The translations under genes were made by a program, and so were the position numbers. The notes below the pieces were generated by a model. That model was not told the origin of the DNA. It ran no database searches and was given only the letters and a program-made list of their open reading frames with translations. 64,000 nt of DNA from Ramlibacter sp. (lineage in GTDB: Bacteria; Pseudomonadota; Gammaproteobacteria; Burkholderiales; Burkholderiaceae_C), in the NCBI RefSeq assembly GCF_028291745.1, contig NZ_JAQGNQ010000056.1, positions 124,001 to 188,000 of the forward strand, given 5' to 3'. The first letter of the stretch is position 1. The number at the start of each line of letters is the position of its first letter. This document shows positions 48,013-58,598 of this stretch, in pieces.

Positions 48013-49337
48013 CGCCGGCGAAGGCCTTGCGCTACACGCTCGTGTCGCTGCGCGACCTGCTGATTTCCGCGGGACCGGTGGCGCTGCTCGCCATCGGCCT
48101 GCTGGTGCTGGCTTACTGGTGGCTCGATCCGAACCCGCCCAAGCGGGTGACGCTCGCCACGGGCCCGGCGCAGAGTGCCTACGATGAATTCGGCAAGCGC
48201 TACCAGAAGGCACTGAAGCCCTATGGCATCGACGTGGTGCTGCTGCCCAGCGAAGGCTCGTCGGCCAACCTGCAGCTGCTGCGACAAGGGCGCGCCGATC
48301 TCGGCTTCGTGCAGGGCGGCAGCGACGATCGCAATGCCAACGAAGAGAGCGGCATCGAGTCGCTCGGGAGCCTGTTCGTCGAGCCGCTCTGGCTGTTCTA
48401 CCGCGAGGATGCGACGAAGAATCTGCCCGGCGGCGTGGTGAGTGCGCTGCCGCAGATGCAGTTCTTCCGGCTGAACGTGGGCACCGTCGGCAGCGGCGTG
48501 CCCTTCCTGATGAACAAGCTGCTCGAGGCCAACAAGATCGATCCCGCGGGACTGAAGCTCTCGCACCTGGACCAGACACCGGCGACCGTCGCCTTCCTCG
48601 CGGGCGAGATCGATGCCCTCGTGTTTGCTTCGGCACCCGAATCGCTGATGGTGCAGATGCTGCTGCAGACGCCCGGGGTGAAGCTGATGGACTTCAGCCA
48701 GAGCGAAGCGTATTCGCGCCGCTTCCCCTTCCTGACGCCGGTGCTGCTGCCGCGCGGCGTGGTGGACCTGGCACGCGACCAACCGCCGCAGGACGTGCGC
48801 CTGGTCGCCACCACCACGGCGCTGCTCGCGCGCCAGGGCACGCATCCCGCGCTGCTGCAACTGTTCGCACAGACGGCCCGGGATCTGCACGGGCCGGCGG
48901 GATGGTTCAACCGCGCCGGCAGCTTCCCGAACCTCGAGCACAGCGAATATCCGATCTCGCGCGAGGCCGAACGCACCATCGCCGGCGGCCAGCCGTTCCT
49001 GCAACGGTGGCTGCCGTTCGGGCTGGCCAACCTGGTGGAACGCATGTGGCTCGCACTGGGCATCATCGTCGCGGTGCTGCTGCCGCTCTCGCGCATCGTG
49101 CCGCCGGTGTACCAGTTCCGCATCCGCTCGCGCGTGTTCCGCTGGTACGGGCAGTTGCGCGACATCGAGAACCGGCTCGCCGCGCAGCCGCAAGGCGCGG
49201 CCGAAGTCGTGCGCGAACTCGACGCGCTCGATGAACGCGTGGGGCGCATCACGGTGCCGCTGGCGTATGCGGAGGAGCTCTACGCGCTGCGCAACAACAT
49301 CGACGTGGTGCGCAGGAAGGCCGTGGGCGCGGGCTGA
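48009..49337 (+). CDS. TAXI-family TRAP solute-binding protein with N- and C-terminal membrane segments
   Basis: RVTLATGPAQSAYDEFGKRYQKAL...LPSEGSSANLQLLRQGRADLGFVQGG; C-terminal LWLALGIIVAVLLPLSRIVPPVYQFRIR. Confidence 0.88.
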   Translation: MTPAKALRYTLVSLRDLLISAGPVALLAIGLLVLAYWWLDPNPPKRVTLATGPAQSAYDEFGKRYQKALKPYGIDVVLLPSEGSSANLQLLRQGRADLGFVQGGSDDRNANEESGIESLGSLFVEPLWLFYREDATKNLPGGVVSALPQMQFFRLNVGTVGSGVPFLMNKLLEANKIDPAGLKLSHLDQTPATVAFLAGEIDALVFASAPESLMVQMLLQTPGVKLMDFSQSEAYSRRFPFLTPVLLPRGVVDLARDQPPQDVRLVATTTALLARQGTHPALLQLFAQTARDLHGPAGWFNRAGSFPNLEHSEYPISREAERTIAGGQPFLQRWLPFGLANLVERMWLALGIIVAVLLPLSRIVPPVYQFRIRSRVFRWYGQLRDIENRLAAQPQGAAEVVRELDALDERVGRITVPLAYAEELYALRNNIDVVRRKAVGAG

Positions 49338-49395
49338 AACAGAAACGCCGGCGGGCTGCGCAGCCGGCCGGCGTCGTCGACGGGAGCGGGCGCGC

Positions 49396-50241
49396 TCAGC
49401 CGCCGTTGCTCTGGTACGAGGCGGTCATCATGCCCGGCTGGCTCATGCGGCCCTTCAGCTCCTCCAGCTGTTGTTCGAGTTCGCCGGCTTCGCGGGCACC
49501 GATGCGCGCATTGGCGATGTGGCGGCGGGTCTCGATCGGCAAGGTGGCCGTGTTGAGGCCGTTCCACACGCTGCGGCCCTTGCTGGAGAGGTTGTAGTAG
49601 ATCGAGACGCCTTCGCGCAGCTTCACCGCGCGCTGTTCCGGCGTCAGCTTGAGGTTGGCGATGCGCTTGGCGCTCCACACGGCCGCATCGCGCAGGTGCA
49701 AAGCAGCGGCGTGCACGGCCTGCACCGGGTCGCTGGGGTCGGTCAGGCCGACGGCCTTGGCCGTGGCGGGCTCGAACTGCGCGAGGCCCAGGTTGGGCGT
49801 GCCGTCCTTGCTGGCGCCCAGGCGCGGGATCCACGAGGTCTCGGCACGGATGATGCCGTACACGTCACGGTAGCTCAGCCCCACCTGCTCGAGGCCGGCG
49901 CGCTTGGCGGCGGACTGCGCCAGCAGCAGGCGCGACTCGGAATCCGGCGTCTTGAGGAGGTTGCCGGCATAGCGGATCGGCAGCCAGTTGAGCTTGGCGC
50001 GCAGCTGGTCGTAGTAGCTGTTGGGGCTGAACTTCAGGGGGAAGCGCGCGGCCTGCGCGTTCGTGGCCAGCGCCACCTGCGCGGGCGCACCCACCTTGCC
50101 GAACTGCACGCGCTGAACCAGGGTGTCCGAAATCGGAGCGGGACTCGTGCCGACCGAGCCGGTCAGGCCGATGCCGAGCAGGGCTGCCAGCATCACCACG
50201 TTGTGCGTGGCGGTCAGGTGCGAAGCGATACGCTCTTTCAT
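49396..50241 (-). CDS. lytic-transglycosylase-like exported protein
   Basis: DVYGIIRAETSWIPRLGASKDGTPNLGLAQFEPATAKAVGL resembles an SLT E-S...GLMQ motif. Confidence 0.7.
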   Translation of the reverse strand: MKERIASHLTATHNVVMLAALLGIGLTGSVGTSPAPISDTLVQRVQFGKVGAPAQVALATNAQAARFPLKFSPNSYYDQLRAKLNWLPIRYAGNLLKTPDSESRLLLAQSAAKRAGLEQVGLSYRDVYGIIRAETSWIPRLGASKDGTPNLGLAQFEPATAKAVGLTDPSDPVQAVHAAALHLRDAAVWSAKRIANLKLTPEQRAVKLREGVSIYYNLSSKGRSVWNGLNTATLPIETRRHIANARIGAREAGELEQQLEELKGRMSQPGMMTASYQSNGG

Positions 50242-50328
50242 CCTCGAGTCCCTTGTCTTGGAAAATTTGCGAACAAGACCTACTGAGAGACGGTGTCAGC
50301 GAAAGTTCGGGCTGTTACAGCGTCTTGT

Positions 50329-50345
50329 CCTACAGGGCCTGTAGG
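50329..50345. promoter_or_regulatory. inverted repeat CCTACAG-GGC-CTGTAGG
   Basis: 7-bp perfect arms in the divergent intergenic region. Confidence 0.4.
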
Positions 50346-50378
50346 TGTGAAAAACTCATGCACTCCAGCGGGGCATGA

Positions 50379-50392
50379 TCACGAATTCGTGA
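50379..50392. promoter_or_regulatory. 14-bp perfect palindrome TCACGAATTCGTGA
   Basis: Perfect symmetry in the same intergenic region. Confidence 0.4.
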
Positions 50393-50473
50393 ATATTCCC
50401 AGGCAGCAAAACCATCGATCGGGCGCTGCCTCTGCCCTGTTGTTGTGGCGCCATAGGTGCCTTGTGGCTCAAC

Positions 50474-50489
50474 TTGTATACACGTATAA
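50474..50489. promoter_or_regulatory. candidate GntR/FCD operator TTGTATACACGTATAA
   Basis: Quasi-palindromic AT-rich site 9 bp before the gntR start. Confidence 0.45.
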
Positions 50490-50498
50490 ATCGAGCCC

Positions 50499-51149
50499 AT
50501 GCCTGCCTCGTCCATTGCCCAGACCACCTCCTCCGCCGTCACGCAGCTGCTGAGGCAGTCGCTCGATCGCGGCCGCTGGGCCGGTGGCGAAGCGCTGAGG
50601 CAGGAAGAGATCGCGATCGAATACGGCGTCAGCCGCGTGCCGGTGCGCGAGGCCTTGTTCCAGCTGCAGGCCGAAGGCCTGCTGCACATGGTTCCCAACA
50701 AGGGCATGTTCGTGCGCACCACCAGTCCAGCGGAACTGCGCGAACTGTTCCGCCTGCGCTGGCTCATCGAGAGCGACATGCTGATGGAGGCCGTGCCGCT
50801 GCACACCGCCGCCACGCTCAATCGCGTGGAGACGGTGCAGGCCGCCCTCGACAAGGCACACGGTGTGGCGGACTGGATCGCTGGCGACCGCGAATTCCAC
50901 GAGGCGCTGTACGCCCCCGCGCAGCGGGCCGAATCGATGGCGACGGTGCGGCGGCTGCGCTTCCGGGTCGACCGCTTCTATTTCGCCCGCCTGAAGCCCG
51001 GCAGCCGCGCGCAAGGCTGGCACGAGGAACACCACGCGCTGATCCGCGCGGTGAAGCGGCGCGACGCGGCCGCGGCCACCCGGGTGCTGCAGGCGCACCT
51101 GCAAGAGACCGAGCGCAGCGCCCTCGCCAGCCTGGCGAAAGCTGCCTGA
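50499..51149 (+). CDS. GntR-family regulator with FCD domain
   Basis: LRQEEIAIEYGVSRVPVREALFQLQAEGLLHMVPNKGMFV. Confidence 0.92.
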   Translation: MPASSIAQTTSSAVTQLLRQSLDRGRWAGGEALRQEEIAIEYGVSRVPVREALFQLQAEGLLHMVPNKGMFVRTTSPAELRELFRLRWLIESDMLMEAVPLHTAATLNRVETVQAALDKAHGVADWIAGDREFHEALYAPAQRAESMATVRRLRFRVDRFYFARLKPGSRAQGWHEEHHALIRAVKRRDAAAATRVLQAHLQETERSALASLAKAA

Positions 51150-51162
51150 GAAGGAGCCCACC

Positions 51163-51636
51163 ATGAGCAGCCATACCTGTACGGTCGAATGGACGCGCGG
51201 CACCGCCGATTTCGTCGATGGCCGCTATCCCCGCGCGCACGCCTGGCGCTTCGACGGCGGCGCGGTGGTGCCCGGCTCGAGCTCGCCGCATTCGGTGCGC
51301 GTGCCACTGTCGGATCCGGCAGCGGTGGATCCCGAGGAGGCGCTGGTCGCCGCGGTCTCCAGCTGCCACATGCTGTGGTTCCTGTCGCTGGCCGCGGCGC
51401 AGGGCTTCGTGGTCGACAGCTACCAGGACGCCGCCGCAGGGCGACTGGCCGCCTTTCCCGACGGCGCCATGGGCATCGTCGAAGTCGTGCTGCACCCGCA
51501 GGTGGTGCTATCGGGCAGCAAGCCCGCCGACGACGCAGCGCTCGCCGCCCTGCACCACGCGGCGCATGCCCGCTGCAACATCGGCCAGTCGCTGCGCGGG
51601 GAGGTACGCGTGCAAGGCGGGTGGCGGCAGGTCTGA
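51163..51636 (+). CDS. OsmC-family protein
   Basis: DPEEALVAAVSSCHMLWFLSLAAAQGFVVDSYQD. Confidence 0.9.
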   Translation: MSSHTCTVEWTRGTADFVDGRYPRAHAWRFDGGAVVPGSSSPHSVRVPLSDPAAVDPEEALVAAVSSCHMLWFLSLAAAQGFVVDSYQDAAAGRLAAFPDGAMGIVEVVLHPQVVLSGSKPADDAALAALHHAAHARCNIGQSLRGEVRVQGGWRQV

Positions 51637-51638
51637 GC

Positions 51639-51971
51639 ATGCCCCGCAAGCCGCGCGCCACCTACCACGTCTATGTGGTCGAACTCGAGGACCGCGTCTG
51701 GAACAACGCGCGCTTTCGCCGCTGCAATCCCGACTACCGCCTGGGCATGCCCTTCGTCTATGTCGGCATGACGGGACTCGACCCCGACCTGCGCTTCGAC
51801 CGCCACAAGGCCGGCATCCAGGCCAACGGCTTCGTGGAGGACTTCGGCGTGCGGCTGCGGCCCGACCTGTATGCGGTCTACAACCCCATGCCGTATCACG
51901 CTGCGGTGGAGATGGAGGTGGAGTTGGGGATCGCGTTGCGGGAGAAGGGGTATGGGGTGTGGCAGGCCTGA
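51639..51971 (+). CDS. small protein with GIY-YIG-like N-terminus
   Basis: YHVYVVELEDR...FVYVGMTGLDPDLRFDRHKAG. Confidence 0.65.
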   Translation: MPRKPRATYHVYVVELEDRVWNNARFRRCNPDYRLGMPFVYVGMTGLDPDLRFDRHKAGIQANGFVEDFGVRLRPDLYAVYNPMPYHAAVEMEVELGIALREKGYGVWQA

Positions 51972-51982
51972 TGCACGGTCTT

Positions 51983-52021
51983 GCGCCCTCTCCCTCGGGG
52001 AGAGGGTGGGGGTGAGGGCGC
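51983..52021. repeat. palindromic GCGCCCTCTCCCTCGGGGAGAGGGTGGGGGTGAGGGCGC element
   Basis: Long interrupted inverted repeat between convergent genes. Confidence 0.65.
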
Positions 52022-52046
52022 GCGGCGCCGGATGAAGCGCCGCCCT

Positions 52047-52076
52047 GGATGCCGGGTCAAGCCCGGCATGACATCC
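52047..52076. repeat. half copy of the GGGTCAAGCCCGG...GACATCC dispersed element
   Basis: GGATGCCGGGTCAAGCCCGGCATGACATCC matches the right arm of copies at 18491, 35807 and 61013. Confidence 0.75.
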
Positions 52077-52101
52077 CTCCGTCGAACGCGACGTCGCGCC
52101 T

Positions 52102-54177
52102 CTACAGGCTATTGCGCCAGGCTGCCCTTGCCACCGCATCCAGCGCCCCATCCACCACCGGGTGCGCCGACACCAGTCGCAGGGTCCCCTGCCCCAGCAT
52201 GGCTTGCAGCTTGCGCTGCGTCATCGAGCGGGTTGCGCCGCTGGCATGCGTGAACATGAACAGCAGCCCGTGCGGGCTCGCCCACGTGAGTTGCCAGCGC
52301 TCCCAGCCATCGGACATCAGGTCGACGAAGGCGCCGACCGCGAGTTCCGGCGACGGCAGCGTGTCCGGCTCGGACACCGTGGAGCCCAGCGGGATCCTGG
52401 AGTCCGGCACGAAGCCCGACTCGTGCATCTCGATCGGCGCCAGCCAGGTATCGACCCTCTCCGGCGCCGTCTCGGGTTCGGTGACCCGCAGCAAGCTGCC
52501 GCTGGCCGCTGACAACGCCAGGTCGCGCAGGGCCGACAGCAGGTTCTGCCAGCGGTCCGTATCGGCGGGCAGATAGTCGATGCTGGCCAGGCCCTGGTCG
52601 ATGCGCTTGACCAGCGCGCGATGCTGGCTGGCCACGCGTGAAGCCAGCGCCGGCTGCACGCTCCACAGCACCATCTGCACCACCCAGCCATAGCCGCCGG
52701 GGTCCTCGTCGCCGGTGCCGTCGCCCAGGCGCGCATGCGCCATCACCTGCGCCCACGGGCCGGTGAGGAAGGCCAGCGCCTCGCGCGGCGCGGCAGCGAC
52801 ATCGGGCCGTTCCAGCATCTGACGCGCAATGCGTTCGGCCAGCAGGTTGCGCTGCTCCGCCCAGACGAGGGCGCGCACCGCGCGCTCGCGGTTGCGGCGG
52901 CCGCGCGGCTGCGCCTCTTCCCAGGCCTCCACCAGGGCGCCCAGCGCGATCTCGAAAGTCTCGGGGCCGGTGGAACGGGCATCGAGCAACGCCTCGGTGG
53001 CCTGCTGCAGTCCGTCCATGAAGCCGGCGAAGCCCGGCTCCTCCGGCGACGTCCAGGCCAGGCTGCGCTGCGTCAGCTGCTGCAGCAACTGGCGCGCGGG
53101 ATGGTCGCGGTCGCTGAAGAAGCGCGGGTCCACCAGGGCCAGCCGCAGCAGTGGCGGCTCGAGGTCGCGCACGACCTCGCGCACCGAGGGCAGCAGGCGG
53201 GTGTCGCCGGCGAGGTTCTCCACCATCAGGTGCACCACCTCGAGGCCGAGCGCCTGCGCCGGGCGGCGGGCCTCCTGCCGCATCGCCTCGCGAAAGGCCG
53301 CCAGGCTGTCGCCGCCGCGCCCCGGCATGGCGACCTGGCGCTGGCGCAGCTGCAGCATCAGCTGGTCCACCTTGCGCATGTCCTGCACCATCTCCAGCGC
53401 CGACGGCACCGTGTGCGAGAACTCGGTTTCGGCAAAGACGATGACGGCCTCGTCGGCGCCGTCGCCCGGCTCGCCGGCCAGCAGCTTGCGCAGCTCGCGG
53501 ATGGTGAGCTGGGTCGCGCGGTCCAGGGCGTCCTGCGACACGGGCGCGTAACCCGAGTCGAGGCTGCCCTCCGGACGCAGCCGCCGGGCGATCTGCGCAT
53601 ACGACTGCGCGAGCTCGGAGGCCATCAGCGGCGGCAGCCAGCGCAGCCAGCGCCGGCGCACCACCGGCGACACCGGGCTCTGGCGGGCGACGCGATAGAT
53701 GCTGCGCGCATAGATCTCCGGCCGCAGCGGGTGCCGCTGCATGCCGCCGGCCGGCGTGAGGTGCATCGTCGAGAGCGCGGACTCCAGCCGGGCCAGCTGC
53801 GGCGCGACGGCCTGTTCCAGCTCGCGCGCGGCCCTGACCAGGTCGGCGTTCTCCAGCACCTGGTCGTCGCCCATGAGGGAGAGCGATTCGAAGCTGAGAG
53901 CGGAGGCGCGGTCGCCGGAAATCGCCTGGGCGAATTCGGCGAGCAGCGCCTGGGGGAAGGCATCGGTCAGCGGCTGCTGGTGATCGCGCAGCACGTCCAC
54001 CGCCTCGAGCAGCATGCTGCGCTCGATCAGGTCGTCGATCGCGGCTGCCCGTTCCGGCAACTCCTGCAGGGCGCGCGCCAAGGTCGCCTGCATCAGGTGC
54101 GCGCCGGCGACGGCCGCGTCCTTGATGCAGGCGCGGTAAAGCGCCTGGTAGTGCGGTTGCTGCGTTTCGCCGCCCAT
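52102..54177 (-). CDS. DUF1631-family protein, paralogue A
   Basis: C-terminal WQLTWASPHGLLFMFTHASGATRSMTQRKLQAML...HPVVDGALDAVARAAWRNSL aligns by eye with the 56031-58280 product. Confidence 0.82.
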   Translation of the reverse strand: MGGETQQPHYQALYRACIKDAAVAGAHLMQATLARALQELPERAAAIDDLIERSMLLEAVDVLRDHQQPLTDAFPQALLAEFAQAISGDRASALSFESLSLMGDDQVLENADLVRAARELEQAVAPQLARLESALSTMHLTPAGGMQRHPLRPEIYARSIYRVARQSPVSPVVRRRWLRWLPPLMASELAQSYAQIARRLRPEGSLDSGYAPVSQDALDRATQLTIRELRKLLAGEPGDGADEAVIVFAETEFSHTVPSALEMVQDMRKVDQLMLQLRQRQVAMPGRGGDSLAAFREAMRQEARRPAQALGLEVVHLMVENLAGDTRLLPSVREVVRDLEPPLLRLALVDPRFFSDRDHPARQLLQQLTQRSLAWTSPEEPGFAGFMDGLQQATEALLDARSTGPETFEIALGALVEAWEEAQPRGRRNRERAVRALVWAEQRNLLAERIARQMLERPDVAAAPREALAFLTGPWAQVMAHARLGDGTGDEDPGGYGWVVQMVLWSVQPALASRVASQHRALVKRIDQGLASIDYLPADTDRWQNLLSALRDLALSAASGSLLRVTEPETAPERVDTWLAPIEMHESGFVPDSRIPLGSTVSEPDTLPSPELAVGAFVDLMSDGWERWQLTWASPHGLLFMFTHASGATRSMTQRKLQAMLGQGTLRLVSAHPVVDGALDAVARAAWRNSL

Positions 54178-54208
54178 GCGGCCGCCCCTTCCTTCGGTCG
54201 TGGCATGG

Positions 54209-54272
54209 GTCCCCGCCTGCGCGGGGACGGTTGGCTTTGGTCTTGGCAATGGGTCCCGGTCTGCGCGGGGAC
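54209..54272. repeat. two tandem hairpins of GTCCCCGCCTGCGCGGGGAC type
   Basis: GTCCCCGC-CTGC-GCGGGGAC at 54209-54228 and degenerate GTCCCGGTCTGCGCGGGGAC at 54253-54272. Confidence 0.75.
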
Positions 54273-54281
54273 GCTTCGCTA

Positions 54282-55949
<1,668 letters not shown>

Positions 55950-56030
55950 GGTGCTTTTGCTGCGGGAAACCGCGCATTATCCCTGCAAGGGCCCAGCAAG
56001 CGGGTTCCAGGGTCTGGGAACCCCGATGCC

Positions 56031-58280
56031 TCAGCTACCCTTGCCGTCCAGGCTGTTCTTCAGCGCCGCCTGCGCCACCTGGTCCAGCGCCTCGTCCACC
56101 ACCGGGCGATCGGCGACGATGCGCAGGTGCTCGGAGGCGCGCAGGCGGTCCAGCGTGCGGCGCGACATCGAATGGGCCGTGCCGCCCACCGACGTGAACA
56201 TGAACAGCGTCGCGTGCGGGCTCGCCCAGGTCAGTTGCGCGCGCACCCATTCGCCCTTGATGTGGATCTCGACCCAGGCGCCCAGGCGCATCTCCTCGGG
56301 CCGCAGGACAGCGGGTTCCGGGTCGACGCCGGCCTCGACCGCCTGCTGCGCCTCCTGCTCCCGGGCGTGCGCTTCCTGCTGTGCCGCTTCGGCGGAGGCC
56401 ACATGCTCGATGCCGGTCTCGATGCCGGGGAAGTCGACGTAGCCCGACTCCTGCACCTCGACGTGGTCGAGCCACATCTCCACGTCTTCTTCGGAGAACT
56501 GCGACTCGGCGGTCCACGCCGCATCGGCCGCGGCCTGCGCTGCCGGATCGCGCCCCTCGTGCACCGCCGCCTTGTGCACCGTGATCAGGTGGTCGAAGAA
56601 ACGCTGGGTCAGCTCCGGCGGATAGGCGATGCGCTGCAGGCCCTCGCGCATGCGCTGCAGCAGGGTGGGGATCATCTGCACCAGCCGCCGCACGCGCCCC
56701 CGCTGGGCCGAGCTTTTCTGCACGCTCCACACCAGGTCGTCGACCAGCGCGCGGTAGCCATGCGGGTCGGATGAGCCGTCCTTGCAACTGAGCTGCGCAT
56801 CGGCCACCACCTGGGCCCAGGCGTTCTTCAGGAAGTCGCGCACGAACTCGGCGACATCCAGGCCTTCGAGCAGTTCGACGAAGTCGCCCGCCAGCTTCTG
56901 GGCCAGCAGGTTGCGCTGCTCCGCGTGCAGCAGCGCCTTGGCCGCCTCTTCCCGCTTCTGCTTCGCGCCTTCGTCGAGCACGTCCCATTGCGTGGCCAGG
57001 ATCTCCAGCAGCTCGCGGAAGGTGTCGGCATCGACCACCTTGCTTTCCAGCCAGCGGCTGGCCGAAGCGACCGAACCCAGGAAGCGGGGCCAGCCCGGAT
57101 CGTCCTCGGCGGTGAAGGCCAGGCTGCGTTGCGTGATGCGATCCAGCAGCACCCGCCCCGGGTGCGTGCGGTCGCTGAAGAAGCGCGAGTCGACCTTCGC
57201 CAGGCGATGCACCGCCGGCTCCATGGCCCGCAGCTCGCCCTTGAGAGAGGGCAGCAGGCGGCGGTCGTCACCCAGGTGGTCGAACATCAGGCGCACCACT
57301 TCCTGCCCGAGTTGCTCGCCGATGCGGGGCGGCGCGGCCGGGGGCTGGCCAACTTGCGCCAGCATGTCGACCGGCTGCGCCGGCGCACTGGTGGGCTTGG
57401 GCCGCTGCTCCAGGCGCTTGACCAGTTCTTCGGCCTTCTTCAGCTCCTGCAGCATGGACATCGAGGCCGGCATGGTGTGCAGGAATTCGCCCTTGCGCGG
57501 CGGGTCGAAGTCGCCGGCGATCAGCTTGCGCAGGCGATCCAGCGTCAGCAGCGTCTTGGCCACCGTATCGGTCACCGGCTTGCCGGCGGCGCCCGTGCTC
57601 TTGTCGATGCGGCCACCGAGCGGCACCGCCGGCTCGACGCCGGTGGAGCGCAGCCATTCGGCCAGCTCCCGATAGAGCTTGCGCAGGTGCACGCCCAGCA
57701 GGCCGGCGGCCGGCGTGATCAGCGTCTCGCGGACCTGCGAGTTGGTGACGTGCAGGGCCAGCGCATGTTGCAGGGCGCGGACGAACACGTCCGGGCGCAA
57801 GGGGTTCAGCCCGGGCTGGATGGTGCGCCATCCGAGCATCGTGCTGACCAGGGCATCGAGGGCCGGCAGCGTGTCGTCGACGGCCTGCGCGACCTCCTGC
57901 TGCGCGCGGGCCAGCTCGATGCTTTGATCGAGCTGGTCGTCCGCGAACAACTGCAGGTCTTCGTAGCGCAGCACCTCGGTCTGGGTCTGGTCCTTGCCGC
58001 CGCCCTCATAGACCAGGCGGGTCAGTTCGGTGACGAAGTCCGCCTTGAAAGGCACGGACTGCGTCTGCAGCGCGAGGATGGCATGACGCAGCGCCGGCTG
58101 CTGGAACGCGGGGATGCGGCCCGGGCCGCTGGCCGCCGTTCCGATTTCCACGGCCTTGAGCACGTCCGCCATCAGCGCGTCGGCGCGCTTGAGCACAGCC
58201 GCCAGGCAGTCGCTGAGCGACGGCTGGAGCTGGGTGGGATCGTCCGCGACGCCCAGGCGGAGCTTCATCATCTTGGCCAT
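56031..58280 (-). CDS. DUF1631-family protein, paralogue B
   Basis: AQLTWASPHATLFMFTSVGGTAHSMSRRTLDRL...RPVVDEALDQVAQAALKNSL; same architecture as paralogue A. Confidence 0.85.
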   Translation of the reverse strand: MAKMMKLRLGVADDPTQLQPSLSDCLAAVLKRADALMADVLKAVEIGTAASGPGRIPAFQQPALRHAILALQTQSVPFKADFVTELTRLVYEGGGKDQTQTEVLRYEDLQLFADDQLDQSIELARAQQEVAQAVDDTLPALDALVSTMLGWRTIQPGLNPLRPDVFVRALQHALALHVTNSQVRETLITPAAGLLGVHLRKLYRELAEWLRSTGVEPAVPLGGRIDKSTGAAGKPVTDTVAKTLLTLDRLRKLIAGDFDPPRKGEFLHTMPASMSMLQELKKAEELVKRLEQRPKPTSAPAQPVDMLAQVGQPPAAPPRIGEQLGQEVVRLMFDHLGDDRRLLPSLKGELRAMEPAVHRLAKVDSRFFSDRTHPGRVLLDRITQRSLAFTAEDDPGWPRFLGSVASASRWLESKVVDADTFRELLEILATQWDVLDEGAKQKREEAAKALLHAEQRNLLAQKLAGDFVELLEGLDVAEFVRDFLKNAWAQVVADAQLSCKDGSSDPHGYRALVDDLVWSVQKSSAQRGRVRRLVQMIPTLLQRMREGLQRIAYPPELTQRFFDHLITVHKAAVHEGRDPAAQAAADAAWTAESQFSEEDVEMWLDHVEVQESGYVDFPGIETGIEHVASAEAAQQEAHAREQEAQQAVEAGVDPEPAVLRPEEMRLGAWVEIHIKGEWVRAQLTWASPHATLFMFTSVGGTAHSMSRRTLDRLRASEHLRIVADRPVVDEALDQVAQAALKNSLDGKGS

Positions 58281-58598
58281 GTTATGCGTGCCCGTGGGCA
58301 AGGCGATTATGTCCGCGGCTCAACCGTATGGCACTTTCGGGCAGGACAGGTGACACTTTTGGCACGATGACCGGTGCGCGGGCACAACGCCCGCCGAGGC
58401 ACGCGCATTCCAAACATGCGACAATGCTTCTTCCCGCGGCCTCCAGTTGGTTGCGGGCTCAGCGTTTCGCTGGGGACGAAGCGGGCCCAAGCGCCTGCCG
58501 GCTCCCACCCCCTGGTACCCATCTGCCTTCACTGGATCCGGCCTGCCTGGCTCGGAACGGCCGATGTCCCCGCGCCCGGAACGGCGCTCTATTGCTCA

